This document shows positions 9,802 through 20,412 of a DNA stretch of 55,830 nucleotides, piece after piece. Where the stretch lies: positions 1 to 55,830 of the forward strand of contig JAHBUB010000021.1 in assembly GCA_019638285.1 (NCBI GenBank), read 5' to 3'. The notes beneath the pieces are model-generated. The model was not told the DNA's origin, made no database searches, and was given only the letters and a program-made list of their open reading frames with translations. Source of the stretch: Cyclobacteriaceae bacterium. Lineage in GTDB: Bacteria > Bacteroidota > Bacteroidia > Cytophagales > Cyclobacteriaceae. The first letter of the stretch is position 1. Each line of letters opens with the position of its first letter. A program made the translations under genes and the position numbers.

Positions 9802-11922
9802 TTATTTCGCAAGTAATTTCTCAAGAATGGCTTTGGCGGATTGCGCTATCGGTGTACCAGGCCCGAAAATACCAGTTATGCCCTGTTTAAAGAGATAGGG
9901 GTAATCTTGCTGTGGTATTACACCGCCTGCCACTACAAGAATGTCAGGCCTTCCAATTTTTTCGAGTGCTTTCACCAACTCAGGAATTAGTGTTTTGTGT
10001 CCACCTGCCAGGCTGGATGCGCCTACAATGTGAACATCATTTTCTGCCGCCTGCCTCGCTACTTCTTCTGGAGTTTGAAACAATGGGCCGATATCTACGT
10101 CAAATCCCAAATCCGCAAAACTGGTAGCGATCACTTTGGCACCCCGATCATGTCCATCCTGCCCCATCTTTGCAACCAATATCCGGGGCCTTCGCCCATC
10201 CATTTCTGCAAACTGATCCGACATGGCTTTGACCTCTCCAAATTCTTTTTGTGATTTCATTTCCCCTGAATATACACCAGAAATTGATCTGATAGTAGCT
10301 TTGTATCTGCCAAATACCTTCTCCATAGCGCTTGAGATTTCTCCCAGCGTTGCTCTTTTTTCAGCAGCATCAATTGCAAGCTCCAATAGATTGCCCTCTC
10401 CACCGGATGCACATTTTGTAAGCGCTTGCAGTGCCATCTCTACCTCATATGACTCGCGCTCTTTTTTGAGTTTGTTCAGCCTTTCTATTTGTTCCTTTCT
10501 TACTGAAGTGTTGTCTACTTCTCTTATTTCAAAATCAGGCGTATCCTCTGTTAAATATTTGTTTACACCTACGATGGTGTCACGACCTGAGTCTATGCGT
10601 GCTTGTTTTGATGCGGCCGCCTCCTCAATTCGCATTTTAGGAAGCCCACTTTCGATGGCCGCAGTCATGCCTCCCAGTTCTTCCACCTCTTCAATGAGTT
10701 GCCATGCTTTGGTAGCGAGTTGTTCCGTTAAATACTCTACGTAGTAAGATCCACCCAATGGATCAACTACCTCGGTAACGCCTATTTCTTTTTGAAGGTA
10801 CAGTTGTGTGTTTCTTGCTATACGTGCCGAATAGTCGGTGGGCAATGCAATGGCCTCATCCAATGAGTTGGTGTGAAGGGATTGGGTTCCGCCCAATACT
10901 GCAGCCAATGCTTCAATGTTAGTGCGTGTTACATTGTTGTAAGGATCTTGCGCAGTTAAACTCCATCCGGAAGTTTGGCAATGTGTGCGCAAAGCCATGG
11001 ATTTTGGATTTTTGGGATTGAACTGCTGTACAATTTTTGACCACAACAATCTACCCGCTCTCATCTTGGCGATTTCCATGAAAAAATTGGTACCAATTCC
11101 CCAGAAGAAGGAGAGCCGTGGAGCAAAATTGTCGATATCGATACCAGCTTTGATGCCGGCACGAATGTAATCTAAACCATCTGCTAAGGTATAGGCCAAT
11201 TCAATGTGGGCAGGGGCGCCCGCCTCGTGCATATGATAGCCACTAATACTTATTGAATTGAATTTGGGCATATGAGTTGAGCAATACTTAAATATATCAG
11301 CCACAATGCGCATACTGGCAGCAGGTGGATAGATGTATGTATTGCGAACCATAAACTCTTTCAAAATATCATTTTGAATGGTGCCACTAAGTTGCGACTT
11401 GTCTACACCCTCTTCTTTGGCAGCAGCAATATAAAAAGCCATGATGGGGATAACGGCACCGTTCATGGTCATGGATACAGACATCTTATCCAGCGGAATC
11501 TTATCGAAAAGGATTTTCATATCCAGTATGGAATCAATTGCTACTCCGGCCTTTCCTACATCACCTGCTACACGCGGATGATCAGAGTCATACCCTCTGT
11601 GAGTGGCCAAATCAAATGCAACAGACAATCCTTTTTGACCGGCAGCTAAATTTTTCCTGTAGAACTCATTGGAATCTCTGGCAGTAGAAAAGCCAGCATA
11701 CTGTCTTATGGTCCAGGGTCTTACAGTATACATAGTGGCGTAAGGTCCTCTTAAATAGGGAGGGACACCTGCAGTGAAGTTTTTTGGAGATGCTTCTGTG
11801 TTTTTAGAATATTGAGATTTGATTTCAATTTTTTCAGCAGTAACTGTGGGTGGATGAATCGAATTCACCGATTGAGGTGGGGCATACTGATTGTATTTTA
11901 TTTTTGAAAAATCAGGTTTCAT
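9802..11922 (-). CDS. mutB: Methylmalonyl-CoA mutase large subunit
   Basis: A 706-residue adenosylcobalamin-dependent mutase that interconverts methylmalonyl-CoA and succinyl-CoA in propionate metabolism. The N-terminal part is the substrate-binding TIM barrel ([31 protein letters not shown]). The C-terminal domain of about 130 residues binds B12, with His591 in the DGHDRGAKV motif (DxHxxG) and GASSLAGGH further on. The start is ATG at 11922, which overlaps the mutA stop as ATGA. The longer open frame to 11952 begins with TTG and is less likely. The ATGA overlap implies translational coupling to mutA and a heterodimer. Confidence 0.97.
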   Translation of the reverse strand: MKPDFSKIKYNQYAPPQSVNSIHPPTVTAEKIEIKSQYSKNTEASPKNFTAGVPPYLRGPYATMYTVRPWTIRQYAGFSTARDSNEFYRKNLAAGQKGLSVAFDLATHRGYDSDHPRVAGDVGKAGVAIDSILDMKILFDKIPLDKMSVSMTMNGAVIPIMAFYIAAAKEEGVDKSQLSGTIQNDILKEFMVRNTYIYPPAASMRIVADIFKYCSTHMPKFNSISISGYHMHEAGAPAHIELAYTLADGLDYIRAGIKAGIDIDNFAPRLSFFWGIGTNFFMEIAKMRAGRLLWSKIVQQFNPKNPKSMALRTHCQTSGWSLTAQDPYNNVTRTNIEALAAVLGGTQSLHTNSLDEAIALPTDYSARIARNTQLYLQKEIGVTEVVDPLGGSYYVEYLTEQLATKAWQLIEEVEELGGMTAAIESGLPKMRIEEAAASKQARIDSGRDTIVGVNKYLTEDTPDFEIREVDNTSVRKEQIERLNKLKKERESYEVEMALQALTKCASGGEGNLLELAIDAAEKRATLGEISSAMEKVFGRYKATIRSISGVYSGEMKSQKEFGEVKAMSDQFAEMDGRRPRILVAKMGQDGHDRGAKVIATSFADLGFDVDIGPLFQTPEEVARQAAENDVHIVGASSLAGGHKTLIPELVKALEKIGRPDILVVAGGVIPQQDYPYLFKQGITGIFGPGTPIAQSAKAILEKLLAK

Positions 11923-13010
11923 GCTTTTACTTTTTGCTGGAATTTTGTCCAAGCTGTTTTGGCTAATTGATCGGTAAGACTTTCTAAATAATAAGAACCT
12001 GCCATGGCGTCAGCAGTTTGATTCAAATATGATTCTTCACGCAAAATGGTCAATACATTGCGCGCTATTCTGCCTTTGAAAAAACTATCTTCTTCAGGTT
12101 TTATGGTAATGGCATCACAACCTCCTAAAATGGCACTTAATGCAGCGGTTGTACTTTTTAGCATATTTGCATTTGGCTGGAAATCATTCATATTCCATGG
12201 ATGTGAAATACCATGCAACCACAGCGAGTCACCCTTATCAGTTACATCGTAGGCATAAGATACCTGTTGCCAAAGCCTTCTAAATGCCCTGAGCTTGGCA
12301 ATCTCAATGAAGAAATCAGTGCCTACAATGAAGGAAAAGCCGAGCTGTGAAATAAATTGAGTTGGATTTGCCTCAGCTGAATTTATGCATGCTACTCCTG
12401 AAAGGAGGGCATCCACTATTTCGTTGATTGGGTCTTCCGTTGGTGATATTATTATTCCCAGGGCATGAAAATTATCCCATCCCTCAAGGTTCTTAAGTGA
12501 AATGCTTTTGGTGTCAATAATAGTTCGCCAGAATATTCCACCAACAATTTGAGTTTTGTCAAAACCTTTAGCATTAACGTATTCTACGAAATCGCTTAAT
12601 ATTTTTGGTGGTTCATTTTTAACGCTAAAAGAAATTTGACAAGCAGTCAGTTCTATTTGATCGAGCAGTTTATCAATTTTTATATCTGTATCTAAAATAA
12701 ATTGAATTCCGTCTGCACCATTGTTTAAATGCAGTAAAGCCAGCTTATTTGCCGCTTCACAATTTTTTACAACGACTTCAGGTGTGTTATACCAACCCCG
12801 GGCGCCCAGGTAGGGATTTTTTGATGGCTTTAGATTATTTTCTGTTAAATCAACAGTATCCTCTTTGTCATAATAGGGCTTAATGATCAAATTCTTTTTT
12901 GAAATGGTGAGCGCGTCAAAGGGATCTTTGCCCCCTAGCTCTGTTTTAGCCGCTTCAGTCCAGCTTTTAATACTTGCTTCGTTAAAGGTGCTGAAAATAT
13001 TTTGTGCCAT
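11919..13010 (-). CDS. mutA: Methylmalonyl-CoA mutase small subunit, short form
   Basis: A 363-residue homologue of the MutB TIM barrel (for example [22 protein letters not shown] parallels MutB's barrel, and [18 protein letters not shown] parallels its [14 protein letters not shown]). It ends just after the barrel and carries neither linker nor B12-binding domain, so it cannot be catalytic by itself. It should be the structural partner of MutB. The start is taken as ATG at 13010 ([13 protein letters not shown]); the longer frame begins with TTG at 13052. It lies divergent from dnaA. The short length is unusual beside the larger small subunits of Proteobacteria and Actinobacteria. Confidence 0.92.
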   Translation of the reverse strand: MAQNIFSTFNEASIKSWTEAAKTELGGKDPFDALTISKKNLIIKPYYDKEDTVDLTENNLKPSKNPYLGARGWYNTPEVVVKNCEAANKLALLHLNNGADGIQFILDTDIKIDKLLDQIELTACQISFSVKNEPPKILSDFVEYVNAKGFDKTQIVGGIFWRTIIDTKSISLKNLEGWDNFHALGIIISPTEDPINEIVDALLSGVACINSAEANPTQFISQLGFSFIVGTDFFIEIAKLRAFRRLWQQVSYAYDVTDKGDSLWLHGISHPWNMNDFQPNANMLKSTTAALSAILGGCDAITIKPEEDSFFKGRIARNVLTILREESYLNQTADAMAGSYYLESLTDQLAKTAWTKFQQKVKA

Positions 13011-13230
13011 TGCTTGAAATATTTTGATGCCCAAAATTTCTCTGTTTCTCAATATTGAATCTAAGTTTACACATATACAATTTTTTTAAATTTGTTTTGG
13101 CCTGCTTAGCAAATTATTCTGATAATCAAGGCCAACATTGACTTTTTTGTTCTTCAATTTTTTCACACCTTTGTCTCCCTTTCCCTTATCGGAAACTGAA
13201 TAAAACACAATTGTACTTATTAACGAAGGA

Positions 13231-14667
13231 ATGGAAGTTGAATGCGGCACCATTTGGAATGATTGTCTCGAAATAATCCGAAAGGAGGTAGATGATCAAA
13301 ATTTCAATACTTGGTTTAAGCCCATTGTTCCTTTAAGATCAGAGAATGACGTATTGACCATTCAAGTTCCCTCCCAGTTTTTTTATGAGTGGCTTGAGGA
13401 GAATTATGTACCCGTATTAAAAAAGGCCATACATGGCGTACTTGGTGTCTCTGGCCGTTTAGAGTATTCTGTTATTGTTGATAGTGGGAACCACCACAAT
13501 CCTCCGTTAGTGGTAAATTACCCGAATGGTACGGGAATGAAGCGCAGCAATAGTTCACAAGATCAGAATGGGAATGGAAATCTGGATGATTATTCTCCGT
13601 TTAGTTTTAAGGCCTTAGACCCTCGCACCGTTAATTCCAGACTAAACCCTAATTATAGTTTCGATAATTTTGTGGAAGGGGATTGCAACCGTTTGGCCAG
13701 ATCTGCTGGTGTGGCAGTGGCTAAAAAGCCGGGCGTGACTTCTTTTAACCCGCTGATGTTGTATGGTGGAGTAGGTGTGGGTAAAACGCATCTGGTGCAG
13801 TCTGTTGGAAATGAAATTAAAAAGAGTCTTCCTGATAAAATAGTATTGTATGTCGACCAAAACGACTTTACCAATCAGTTTTTGAATGCTTTGCAAAATC
13901 ACAAACTGCAGGAATTCCAGAATTTTTATTTGCAGGTAGATCTTTTGATTTTGGATGATGTACAATTCCTTGCGGGTAGAGAAAAAACGCAGGAAATGTT
14001 CTTCCATATTTTCAATCAACTTCATCAGTCAGGTAAGCAAATTATCATGACCAGTGACCGGGCTCCACGGGATTTGAAAGGATTTCAAGAGCGCTTGTTG
14101 TCTCGATTCAAATGGGGGCTCACTGCAGATCTTCAAGAGCCTGATTTTGAAACAAAATTGGCGATTATTCATAATAAGATGGAGTCAGATGGAATTGAGA
14201 TTCCCACCGAAGTTGCTGAATACCTTGCTTACAGTGTAGACACCAACCTCCGGGATATGGAGGGTGTACTCAATTCGCTCTTGTTCCATGCCACCTTGCT
14301 CAAAAAGGAAATTGATCTGGAGCTTGCAAAGGAAGTGCTTAAAAATATTGTGAAGGAGATTCAATCTGACGTAAGCGTTGATTTTATACAAAAGACGGTA
14401 GCGGATTATTTTAAAGTGAGCCTTGATTCCCTGAAGGCCAAAATCAAAAAACGCGAAATCGTTATTCCACGACAGTTGGCCATGTATTTCTGTAAAAGGT
14501 ATACACAGTTGACACTGGCTCTGATAGGTGAAAACTTTGGAGGTCGTGACCACAGCACCGTCATTCACGCACTTGAATCGGTGGAGGACATGATGAAGGC
14601 AGACTCCAACTTTAAGAATTCTGTGGAAGAATTGAATAAGAAGTTGAAATTAAGAATGGTGCCCTAG
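13231..14667 (+). CDS. dnaA: Chromosomal replication initiator protein DnaA
   Basis: A full-length 478-residue initiator. Domain I is at about 1-85 (WNDCLEIIRKEVDDQNFNTWF) and a short variable linker follows. The AAA+ domain has Walker A at GGVGVGKTHL and Walker B at LLILDDVQFL. Domain IV, which binds DnaA boxes, has the signature GRDHSTVIHALE near the C terminus. The start is ATG at 13231. It is divergent from mutA across about 220 bases and convergent with the second htrA, with one base between the stops. No cluster of DnaA boxes was seen beside it, so the origin is not placed here. Confidence 0.98.
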   Translation: MEVECGTIWNDCLEIIRKEVDDQNFNTWFKPIVPLRSENDVLTIQVPSQFFYEWLEENYVPVLKKAIHGVLGVSGRLEYSVIVDSGNHHNPPLVVNYPNGTGMKRSNSSQDQNGNGNLDDYSPFSFKALDPRTVNSRLNPNYSFDNFVEGDCNRLARSAGVAVAKKPGVTSFNPLMLYGGVGVGKTHLVQSVGNEIKKSLPDKIVLYVDQNDFTNQFLNALQNHKLQEFQNFYLQVDLLILDDVQFLAGREKTQEMFFHIFNQLHQSGKQIIMTSDRAPRDLKGFQERLLSRFKWGLTADLQEPDFETKLAIIHNKMESDGIEIPTEVAEYLAYSVDTNLRDMEGVLNSLLFHATLLKKEIDLELAKEVLKNIVKEIQSDVSVDFIQKTVADYFKVSLDSLKAKIKKREIVIPRQLAMYFCKRYTQLTLALIGENFGGRDHSTVIHALESVEDMMKADSNFKNSVEELNKKLKLRMVP

Positions 14668-14668
14668 C

Positions 14669-16099
14669 TTATTGGAGATAAAATGATAGGGGAAGTTCTT
14701 GCTTCGCGCTAGTAACACCGTAAATAATTACCCTCCCTTTGTATTTGTTGAAGAATTCAATAACCTCTTGAGGGTCCTTTACACGCTGTCTGTTAATTGA
14801 AACAATGGTGTAGTTTTCAGGGATTTCAATTTTTCTGAAAAGTCCGTCTGTAATCTTGAATACTTTGACACCATACTCCACGGCTTCAAGCGTAGCTCCT
14901 AATGTAGCATCGCTGTAAAACTTACGTTTGATCAGGCTGGTTTCTCCATCTCGATTTACCAGAACCAATTCTGTCGTGTTCATTTTTCCACCTCTTAAAT
15001 AAAGAACATTGATTTTATCGCCTGGAGAATGGTGACTAAGCTCTTCTTCAAATTCGCTCTTGCTGTTGATGTCAACATCGCTCATCTTAACAATGATGTC
15101 GCCTAGCTTAAGCCCGGCTTCCATTGCGGGGCCTTGTCTATCCAATTCAGCCAATAGCACACCGTTAAATTCCTTTACGTTGGTTTTGAGATTGTATTTT
15201 TCAGCATTTTGAAAATCGTATTCTACCACTTTTCCACCAAAAAATGGTTTTTGAACAACACCATACTTCACCAGATCACCCACCACTTTCTTGGCAATAT
15301 CAATAGGAACGGCAAATGCATACCCCGTATAAGACCCAGTACGTGAAAGAATAGCTGTATTAATGCCTATTAACTCCCCGTTTTTATTTACAAGAGCGCC
15401 TCCGCTATTGCCAGGATTGATAGCAGCATCGGTTTGTATGAATGACTCAATTGGAAATTTGTCGTCAACAATATTTATTCTCCTGCCCTTAGCGCTTACA
15501 ATACCTGCTGTTACCGTTGATGACAATGAGAAAGGATTTCCTACCGCCAGTACCCATTCTCCAACCAATAAATTGGTAGAACTGCCTAATGTGATTGCAG
15601 GAAGATTGGTCTCATTAATTTTGAGCACAGCTAAATCTGTAGAGGGGTCAGTGCCTATAAGTTCAGCGGTATAGGCTTTCTTATTATAGATTACCTGGAT
15701 CTTTTCAGCGGATTCCACCACGTGATTGTTGGTGACGATATAACCATCATTGGTAAAGATGACACCTGATCCAGAGCTCACCTGTGTTTGTGATCTGCCA
15801 TTAAAGAGCATATCCCAATAGGAATAGGAGGCTCCACTCTGAGAAATACTATTAATGTATACTACACTGGGGATTGCCATTTGGGCGGCAGTGCTGAAAT
15901 CAATATTGTCCAGACTGGAATTTTTACTGGGGTTAACAATAGTAGGACGATAGGTGCCTGTAGTTTTATAGGAGGCCGTATTGTATTGCCCGCCCTCGGA
16001 GCTTGTCATGGTGCTTTCCTTTATTTCGTAGGTAAAGAATACGTATGCACCCGCAATACCTGCTAAAAATCCAATAACAATTGTTTTAAGTGTGTTCAT
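14669..16099 (-). CDS. HtrA/DegP-like periplasmic serine protease, second copy
   Basis: A 476-residue protease with an N-terminal membrane segment (TIVIGFLAGIAGAYVFFTY). The triad is His126 (NNHVVES), Asp155 (DPSTDLAVLK) and Ser232 (NPGNSGGAL). One clear PDZ domain is at about 285-365 (GLKLGDIIVKMSDVDINS) and a degenerate second one lies at the C terminus. It resembles the copy at 3246-4679 in length and order of parts but differs through most of its sequence, so this is an old duplication. The start is ATG at 16099, not the TTG two codons upstream. It is divergent from the GH3 gene. Confidence 0.93.
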   Translation of the reverse strand: MNTLKTIVIGFLAGIAGAYVFFTYEIKESTMTSSEGGQYNTASYKTTGTYRPTIVNPSKNSSLDNIDFSTAAQMAIPSVVYINSISQSGASYSYWDMLFNGRSQTQVSSGSGVIFTNDGYIVTNNHVVESAEKIQVIYNKKAYTAELIGTDPSTDLAVLKINETNLPAITLGSSTNLLVGEWVLAVGNPFSLSSTVTAGIVSAKGRRINIVDDKFPIESFIQTDAAINPGNSGGALVNKNGELIGINTAILSRTGSYTGYAFAVPIDIAKKVVGDLVKYGVVQKPFFGGKVVEYDFQNAEKYNLKTNVKEFNGVLLAELDRQGPAMEAGLKLGDIIVKMSDVDINSKSEFEEELSHHSPGDKINVLYLRGGKMNTTELVLVNRDGETSLIKRKFYSDATLGATLEAVEYGVKVFKITDGLFRKIEIPENYTIVSINRQRVKDPQEVIEFFNKYKGRVIIYGVTSAKQELPLSFYLQ

Positions 16100-16252
16100 G
16101 TCCAAACGTTTAGGTTACAACGTTACAGCCCCTTATGAAGTTTCGAAAGATTGCAATTGATGGCTGATACAAATATAATCCCAACTCAGTCCATCAGAAG
16201 AAATGCTGGTATTCTCCGCACCTCGCTTAACTTTTTTCTACTTTTACGGATT

Positions 16253-17752
16253 ATGGGAATTAGATCAATATTGGCTAAACCATTTGCATCCCTGATTGAT
16301 AAACAGACCAGGCAATGGTCCTTGCAGCCTGTGGCATTTCAAGAGCGTATCAGAAGGAGTATTCTGTTAAAGGCGGCCCAAACTCAGTTTGGAAAGGATC
16401 ATCACTTTAACGAACTGGAGTCATATGACGATTTTAAATTGAGTGTGCCTGTAAAAGATTATGAAGCACTAAAGCCCTATTTTGATCTTGTGGCTGAAGG
16501 TAAGCCAGATATTCTATGGCCGGGTAAGCCAACTTACTTATCCAAAACATCCGGCACCACTTCCGGCACAAAATATATTCCTGTTACAAAAGATTCTATC
16601 CCCAACCATATCAATAGCGCGCGCAATGCACTTCTCAGTTATGTGCATGAGTCTGGTAACAGTGCTTTTCTGGATGATAAGCTTATTTTTTTATCCGGCA
16701 GTCCGGAATTAGATCAAAAGGGAGGCATCAACACAGGCAGATTGTCTGGGATAGTTAATCATCATGTACCAGCATATTTGAAAGGCAACCAAATGCCATC
16801 CTACACAACCAACTGTATTGAAGATTGGGAAGAAAAATTGGATAAAATAATTGATGAAACCATTGGGGAGAAAATGTCGCTCATATCGGGTATTCCTCCG
16901 TGGGTGCAAATGTATTTTGACAGGATACAGGCAAGAACGGGTAAGAAGATTAAGGATGTCTTTCCAGATTTTTCATTGTTTGTTTATGGGGGTGTAAACT
17001 TTGAACCATATCGTGTTAAATTATTTGAGTCGATTGGAAAGAAAATTGATTCTATTGAATTGTACCCCGCCTCTGAGGGATTTATTGCCTATCAGGATTC
17101 ACAACACGAACAGGGAATGCTGATGCTTTTAAATTCAGGCATTTTTTATGAGTTCATTCCTGCGGATGAGTATTTTAATGAGCGCCCTACTAGGTTATCC
17201 ATTGAAGAAGTGGAGTTGGGAAAAAATTATGCTTTGATAATTAACAGCAATGCAGGGCTGTGGGGATATTCTATCGGTGACACCGTTAAGTTCGTTTCGA
17301 AAAACCCGTATCGAATAGTAGTGAGTGGCAGGATCAAACATTTTATTTCAGCATTTGGAGAACACGTGATTGGGGAAGAAGTGGAGAAGGCAATGAAGGC
17401 TACTATGGATCAATTTCCTGAAGTGGAACTGGTGGAGTTTACCGTGGCGCCCCAGGTGACCCCTAAAGAGGGGCTGCCTCATCACGAGTGGCTGGTAGAA
17501 TTTGCTAACCCACCTTCAGATTTTATGACTTTTTCATTGAGGCTAGATGAACACTTACAGGAGTTGAATGTTTATTACAATGATTTGATCACAGGCAACA
17601 TCTTAAGAACATTGGTTATTACCCCCTTGAAGCGAAATTCATTCATAGAATACATGAAGTCGCAAGGAAAACTAGGTGGACAGAATAAAGTGCCCAGGTT
17701 GTCGAATGATCGGAAAATTGCAGACTTGATCAATAAGTATTCAATTGATTAA
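16253..17752 (+). CDS. GH3 family protein (acyl-adenylate-forming enzyme fold)
   Basis: A 499-residue member of the GH3 family, whose plant members join amino acids to jasmonate or auxin by way of an acyl-adenylate. ATP-binding motifs are visible: YLSKTSGTTSGTKYIP near residue 100, then YPASEGF, and IGDTVKF before the C-terminal region. The bacterial substrate is unknown. The start is set at ATG 16253 (MGIRSILAKPF), which matches how I remember related proteins beginning. The frame is open further up to ATG 16160, but that extension looks non-conserved. The gene is divergent from htrA and stands upstream of dxr with about 70 bases between. Confidence 0.88.
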   Translation: MGIRSILAKPFASLIDKQTRQWSLQPVAFQERIRRSILLKAAQTQFGKDHHFNELESYDDFKLSVPVKDYEALKPYFDLVAEGKPDILWPGKPTYLSKTSGTTSGTKYIPVTKDSIPNHINSARNALLSYVHESGNSAFLDDKLIFLSGSPELDQKGGINTGRLSGIVNHHVPAYLKGNQMPSYTTNCIEDWEEKLDKIIDETIGEKMSLISGIPPWVQMYFDRIQARTGKKIKDVFPDFSLFVYGGVNFEPYRVKLFESIGKKIDSIELYPASEGFIAYQDSQHEQGMLMLLNSGIFYEFIPADEYFNERPTRLSIEEVELGKNYALIINSNAGLWGYSIGDTVKFVSKNPYRIVVSGRIKHFISAFGEHVIGEEVEKAMKATMDQFPEVELVEFTVAPQVTPKEGLPHHEWLVEFANPPSDFMTFSLRLDEHLQELNVYYNDLITGNILRTLVITPLKRNSFIEYMKSQGKLGGQNKVPRLSNDRKIADLINKYSID

Positions 17753-17823
17753 TTACACGACCTGATATTTTGATGCAGAGCGGTTAACATGATAAAACGA
17801 AATTTAAATAGGACCTACCCCCA

Positions 17824-18981
17824 TTGAAATCTAAAAAACGCATTGCTATTCTCGGTTCCACCGGAAGCATCGGTACACAAGCACTTGAAGTGATTGCTTC
17901 GCATCCTGATTATTTTGAGGTAGAAGTATTGACAGCTCAGCACAATGCTGACCTATTGATTGAACAAGCATTAAAGTTCAAGCCGAATGCGGTGGTCATT
18001 GTAAATGAAGCACATTATAAAAAAGTTCATGCGGCTTTGAACCCCAATGAGATTAAAGTATATGCAGGAGAAAATGCATTGGGATCTGTTGTACAAATGG
18101 ATACCATTGATTTAGTGCTGACTGCCCTTGTTGGATACTCGGGACTTCTCCCTACCATTAAAGCAATAGAAGCGGGAAAGCCCATCGCATTGGCCAATAA
18201 AGAAACGCTTGTAGTGGCGGGTGAATTAATTACATCCCTTGCAAAGGAAAAGGGCGTAAATATTTATCCGGTGGATTCAGAACACTCCGCTATTTTCCAG
18301 TGTATAGTAGGGGAGTTTGAAAATAAAATTGAAAAAATTATTCTTACAGCGTCTGGTGGACCTTTTAGGGGAATGAAACGTGCAGATCTGGCTGCGGTCA
18401 CAAAAGCACAGGCACTGAAACACCCTAACTGGACAATGGGAGCTAAAGTAACCATAGACTCGGCCTCGTTGATGAACAAAGGGCTGGAGGTAATAGAGGC
18501 GAAATGGTTGTTTGGCTTAAAGCCAGAAGAAGTGGATGTGGTGGTGCACCCACAATCGATCGTACACTCCCTGGTGCAATTCCAGGATGGGTCTATAAAA
18601 GCACAACTCGGGCTACCCGATATGCGTTTACCCATACAATTTGCAATGGCTTATCCACAGCGTCTGAAGACTAAATTTGAGCGTTTTGACTTTGCGAAGT
18701 ACCCATCACTTACTTTTGAGCAGCCCGATACAGAAACTTTTCGTAATCTTGCGCTGGCTTTTGAAGCGTTAAACAGGGGCGGAAACATGCCCTGCGTACT
18801 GAATGCTGCAAATGAGGTGGCTGTGGCGGAATTTTTAAAAGACAACATTGGTTTTCTGGATATGTCGAGGGTAGTGGAGGAATGCATGGGAAAGGTAAGT
18901 TTTGTCGCCCACCCCACCTATGAAGACTATGTGGCCACCGATCGTGAGACCCGGATCAAAGCCGCAGAGCGTATAAAATAA
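17824..18981 (+). CDS. dxr: 1-deoxy-D-xylulose 5-phosphate reductoisomerase
   Basis: The second enzyme of the MEP isoprenoid pathway, 385 residues. The NADPH-binding motif is GSTGSIGTQAL at residues 9-19. Metal- and substrate-binding segments are DSEHSAIFQ, TASGGPF, SASLMNKGLEVIEA and VHPQSIVHSL. The start is TTG at 17824: an in-frame TAG at 17809-17811 leaves no ATG upstream, and the next Met lies far inside the protein. AGGA at 17810-17813 may help translation. rseP follows after 27 bases, probably in one operon. Another enzyme of the same pathway, ispD, lies at 37683-38366. Confidence 0.97.
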   Translation: MKSKKRIAILGSTGSIGTQALEVIASHPDYFEVEVLTAQHNADLLIEQALKFKPNAVVIVNEAHYKKVHAALNPNEIKVYAGENALGSVVQMDTIDLVLTALVGYSGLLPTIKAIEAGKPIALANKETLVVAGELITSLAKEKGVNIYPVDSEHSAIFQCIVGEFENKIEKIILTASGGPFRGMKRADLAAVTKAQALKHPNWTMGAKVTIDSASLMNKGLEVIEAKWLFGLKPEEVDVVVHPQSIVHSLVQFQDGSIKAQLGLPDMRLPIQFAMAYPQRLKTKFERFDFAKYPSLTFEQPDTETFRNLALAFEALNRGGNMPCVLNAANEVAVAEFLKDNIGFLDMSRVVEECMGKVSFVAHPTYEDYVATDRETRIKAAERIK

Positions 18982-19008
18982 GTAAACTAGAGCAAAGAAA
19001 AAGTTAGC

Positions 19009-20412
19009 ATGGAAGGAATGATTATGACGGCCCAGCTTCTGCTGAGCCTTTCGATTTTAATAACAGTGCACGAATGGGGTCACTATATCACTGCTAGGAT
19101 GTTCAATGTCCGAGTGGAGAAGTTTTACCTTTTCTTCGACTTCCTTTTTCCGATGGCCAACGTGCTTAACTTTTCACTTTTCAAGAAAAAGGTCGGAGAT
19201 ACAGAATTTGGAATTGGTTGGTTTCCGCTAGGTGGGTATGTGAAGATTGCTGGAATGGTAGATGAGAGCATGGACAAGGAACAAATGAAGCTGCCTCCCC
19301 AACCCTGGGAATTTCGCGCTAAGCCAGCATGGCAAAGACTGATTGTAATGCTTGGAGGGATCATTGTAAATGTAATTACAGGGGTACTTATCTTTATTGG
19401 ACTTACTTATTTTCTTGGCGACACCTATATCCCTAAGGATTTGATCAACAACAATGGTGGAGTTGATGCTCTTGCTCTAGGTAAAGAAATTGGATTTCAA
19501 ACCGGAGATAAGATTGTGAAGATCAATGGAAAGGATTTTGATGATTTTCAAGAGATCATCAAGCCAGACGTATTGTTGTCTCAAAACTCGTATTATACCG
19601 TGTTGAGAAATGGACAGGAGGTTAATATTCCAATTCCATCTGATTTCATAGAAAACTTCAATAGCAAGGAAGCTGCGGCCAGTTTTCTCGCTCCGCGTAT
19701 TCCGGCTGTGGTTGGAAGGATTTCTGAAGTGGCTCCCTTTAAATTGAACGACAGTACCATAGTAGAGAGAAAGAGCATCAGCAGCAAGGTGGGTCTGAAG
19801 CCGGGTGATAAATTTCTTGAGGTGGATGGAAAACCTGTTGTTTATCAAGATGAAGTGATCGATATCGTAAAGGCCGATGCTCGGGATTCAATTGCATTCA
19901 AAGTTCAGCGTGGTTCAGAAGTGTTGACTTTTACCGAAAGTTTCAAAGGATACAATATAATTGGATTCTTACCGCAGGGGTTGGATAAAAATCAATTGGC
20001 TTACGTCAATTATGGGTTAGGAGAATCCATAGGATTGGGAACTGAACGCGCTTTTGGTGTTATCTTTTTGCAACTGAAAGCATTTAAAAAAATATTCTCT
20101 GGAGATATTTCTTTTCAAAAATCTTTGTCTGGGCCCATTGGGATGGCGCAAGCTTTTGGAACGGAATGGGATTGGGAACGCTTCTGGAGAATGACGGGAT
20201 TGCTCTCTATGGTGCTTGCGTTTATGAATTTATTGCCCATTCCTGCTTTGGATGGAGGCTATGTGGTGTTTCTACTTTATGAAATGATCAGCGGGCGAGA
20301 GCCTTCCGAAAAATTCTTTGAAACTGCATTGAAGATTGGGATGGCCATGCTGTTGATATTGATGGTGTTTGTCTTCTACAACGACATTGCCAAGCTGATT
20401 ACAGGAGGCTAA
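19009..20412 (+). CDS. rseP: RIP-type site-2 metalloprotease RseP
   Basis: A 467-residue membrane-embedded zinc protease that cuts transmembrane proteins such as anti-sigma factors. The zinc motif HEWGH is at residues 21-25 in the first membrane helix. Two PDZ-like regions sit in the periplasmic middle part (GFQTGDKIVKINGKDF; GLKPGDKFLEVDGKPV). The late helix has the second active-site motif PALDGGY. The dxr-rseP order is conserved in many bacteria. The last 4 bases overlap the convergent OmpA/PD40 gene. Several Met codons lie near the start; the first ATG was kept. Confidence 0.95.
   Translation: MEGMIMTAQLLLSLSILITVHEWGHYITARMFNVRVEKFYLFFDFLFPMANVLNFSLFKKKVGDTEFGIGWFPLGGYVKIAGMVDESMDKEQMKLPPQPWEFRAKPAWQRLIVMLGGIIVNVITGVLIFIGLTYFLGDTYIPKDLINNNGGVDALALGKEIGFQTGDKIVKINGKDFDDFQEIIKPDVLLSQNSYYTVLRNGQEVNIPIPSDFIENFNSKEAAASFLAPRIPAVVGRISEVAPFKLNDSTIVERKSISSKVGLKPGDKFLEVDGKPVVYQDEVIDIVKADARDSIAFKVQRGSEVLTFTESFKGYNIIGFLPQGLDKNQLAYVNYGLGESIGLGTERAFGVIFLQLKAFKKIFSGDISFQKSLSGPIGMAQAFGTEWDWERFWRMTGLLSMVLAFMNLLPIPALDGGYVVFLLYEMISGREPSEKFFETALKIGMAMLLILMVFVFYNDIAKLITGG

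Noticed and set aside
10223-10744. 173-codon open frame antisense to mutB
   Set aside because: It mirrors the third-codon pattern of mutB and has Ser- and Leu-rich low-complexity content typical of shadow frames.
13011-13230. Possible replication origin between mutA and dnaA
   Set aside because: No cluster of TTATNCACA boxes and no clear AT-rich 13-mer array. The only perfect TTATCCACA noticed lies inside dxr near 18653, alone and in coding sequence.
16160-16252. Longer GH3 start at ATG 16160
   Set aside because: The extra 31 residues look unlike the conserved N terminus, which begins at MGIRSILAKPF; kept as a minor possibility only.
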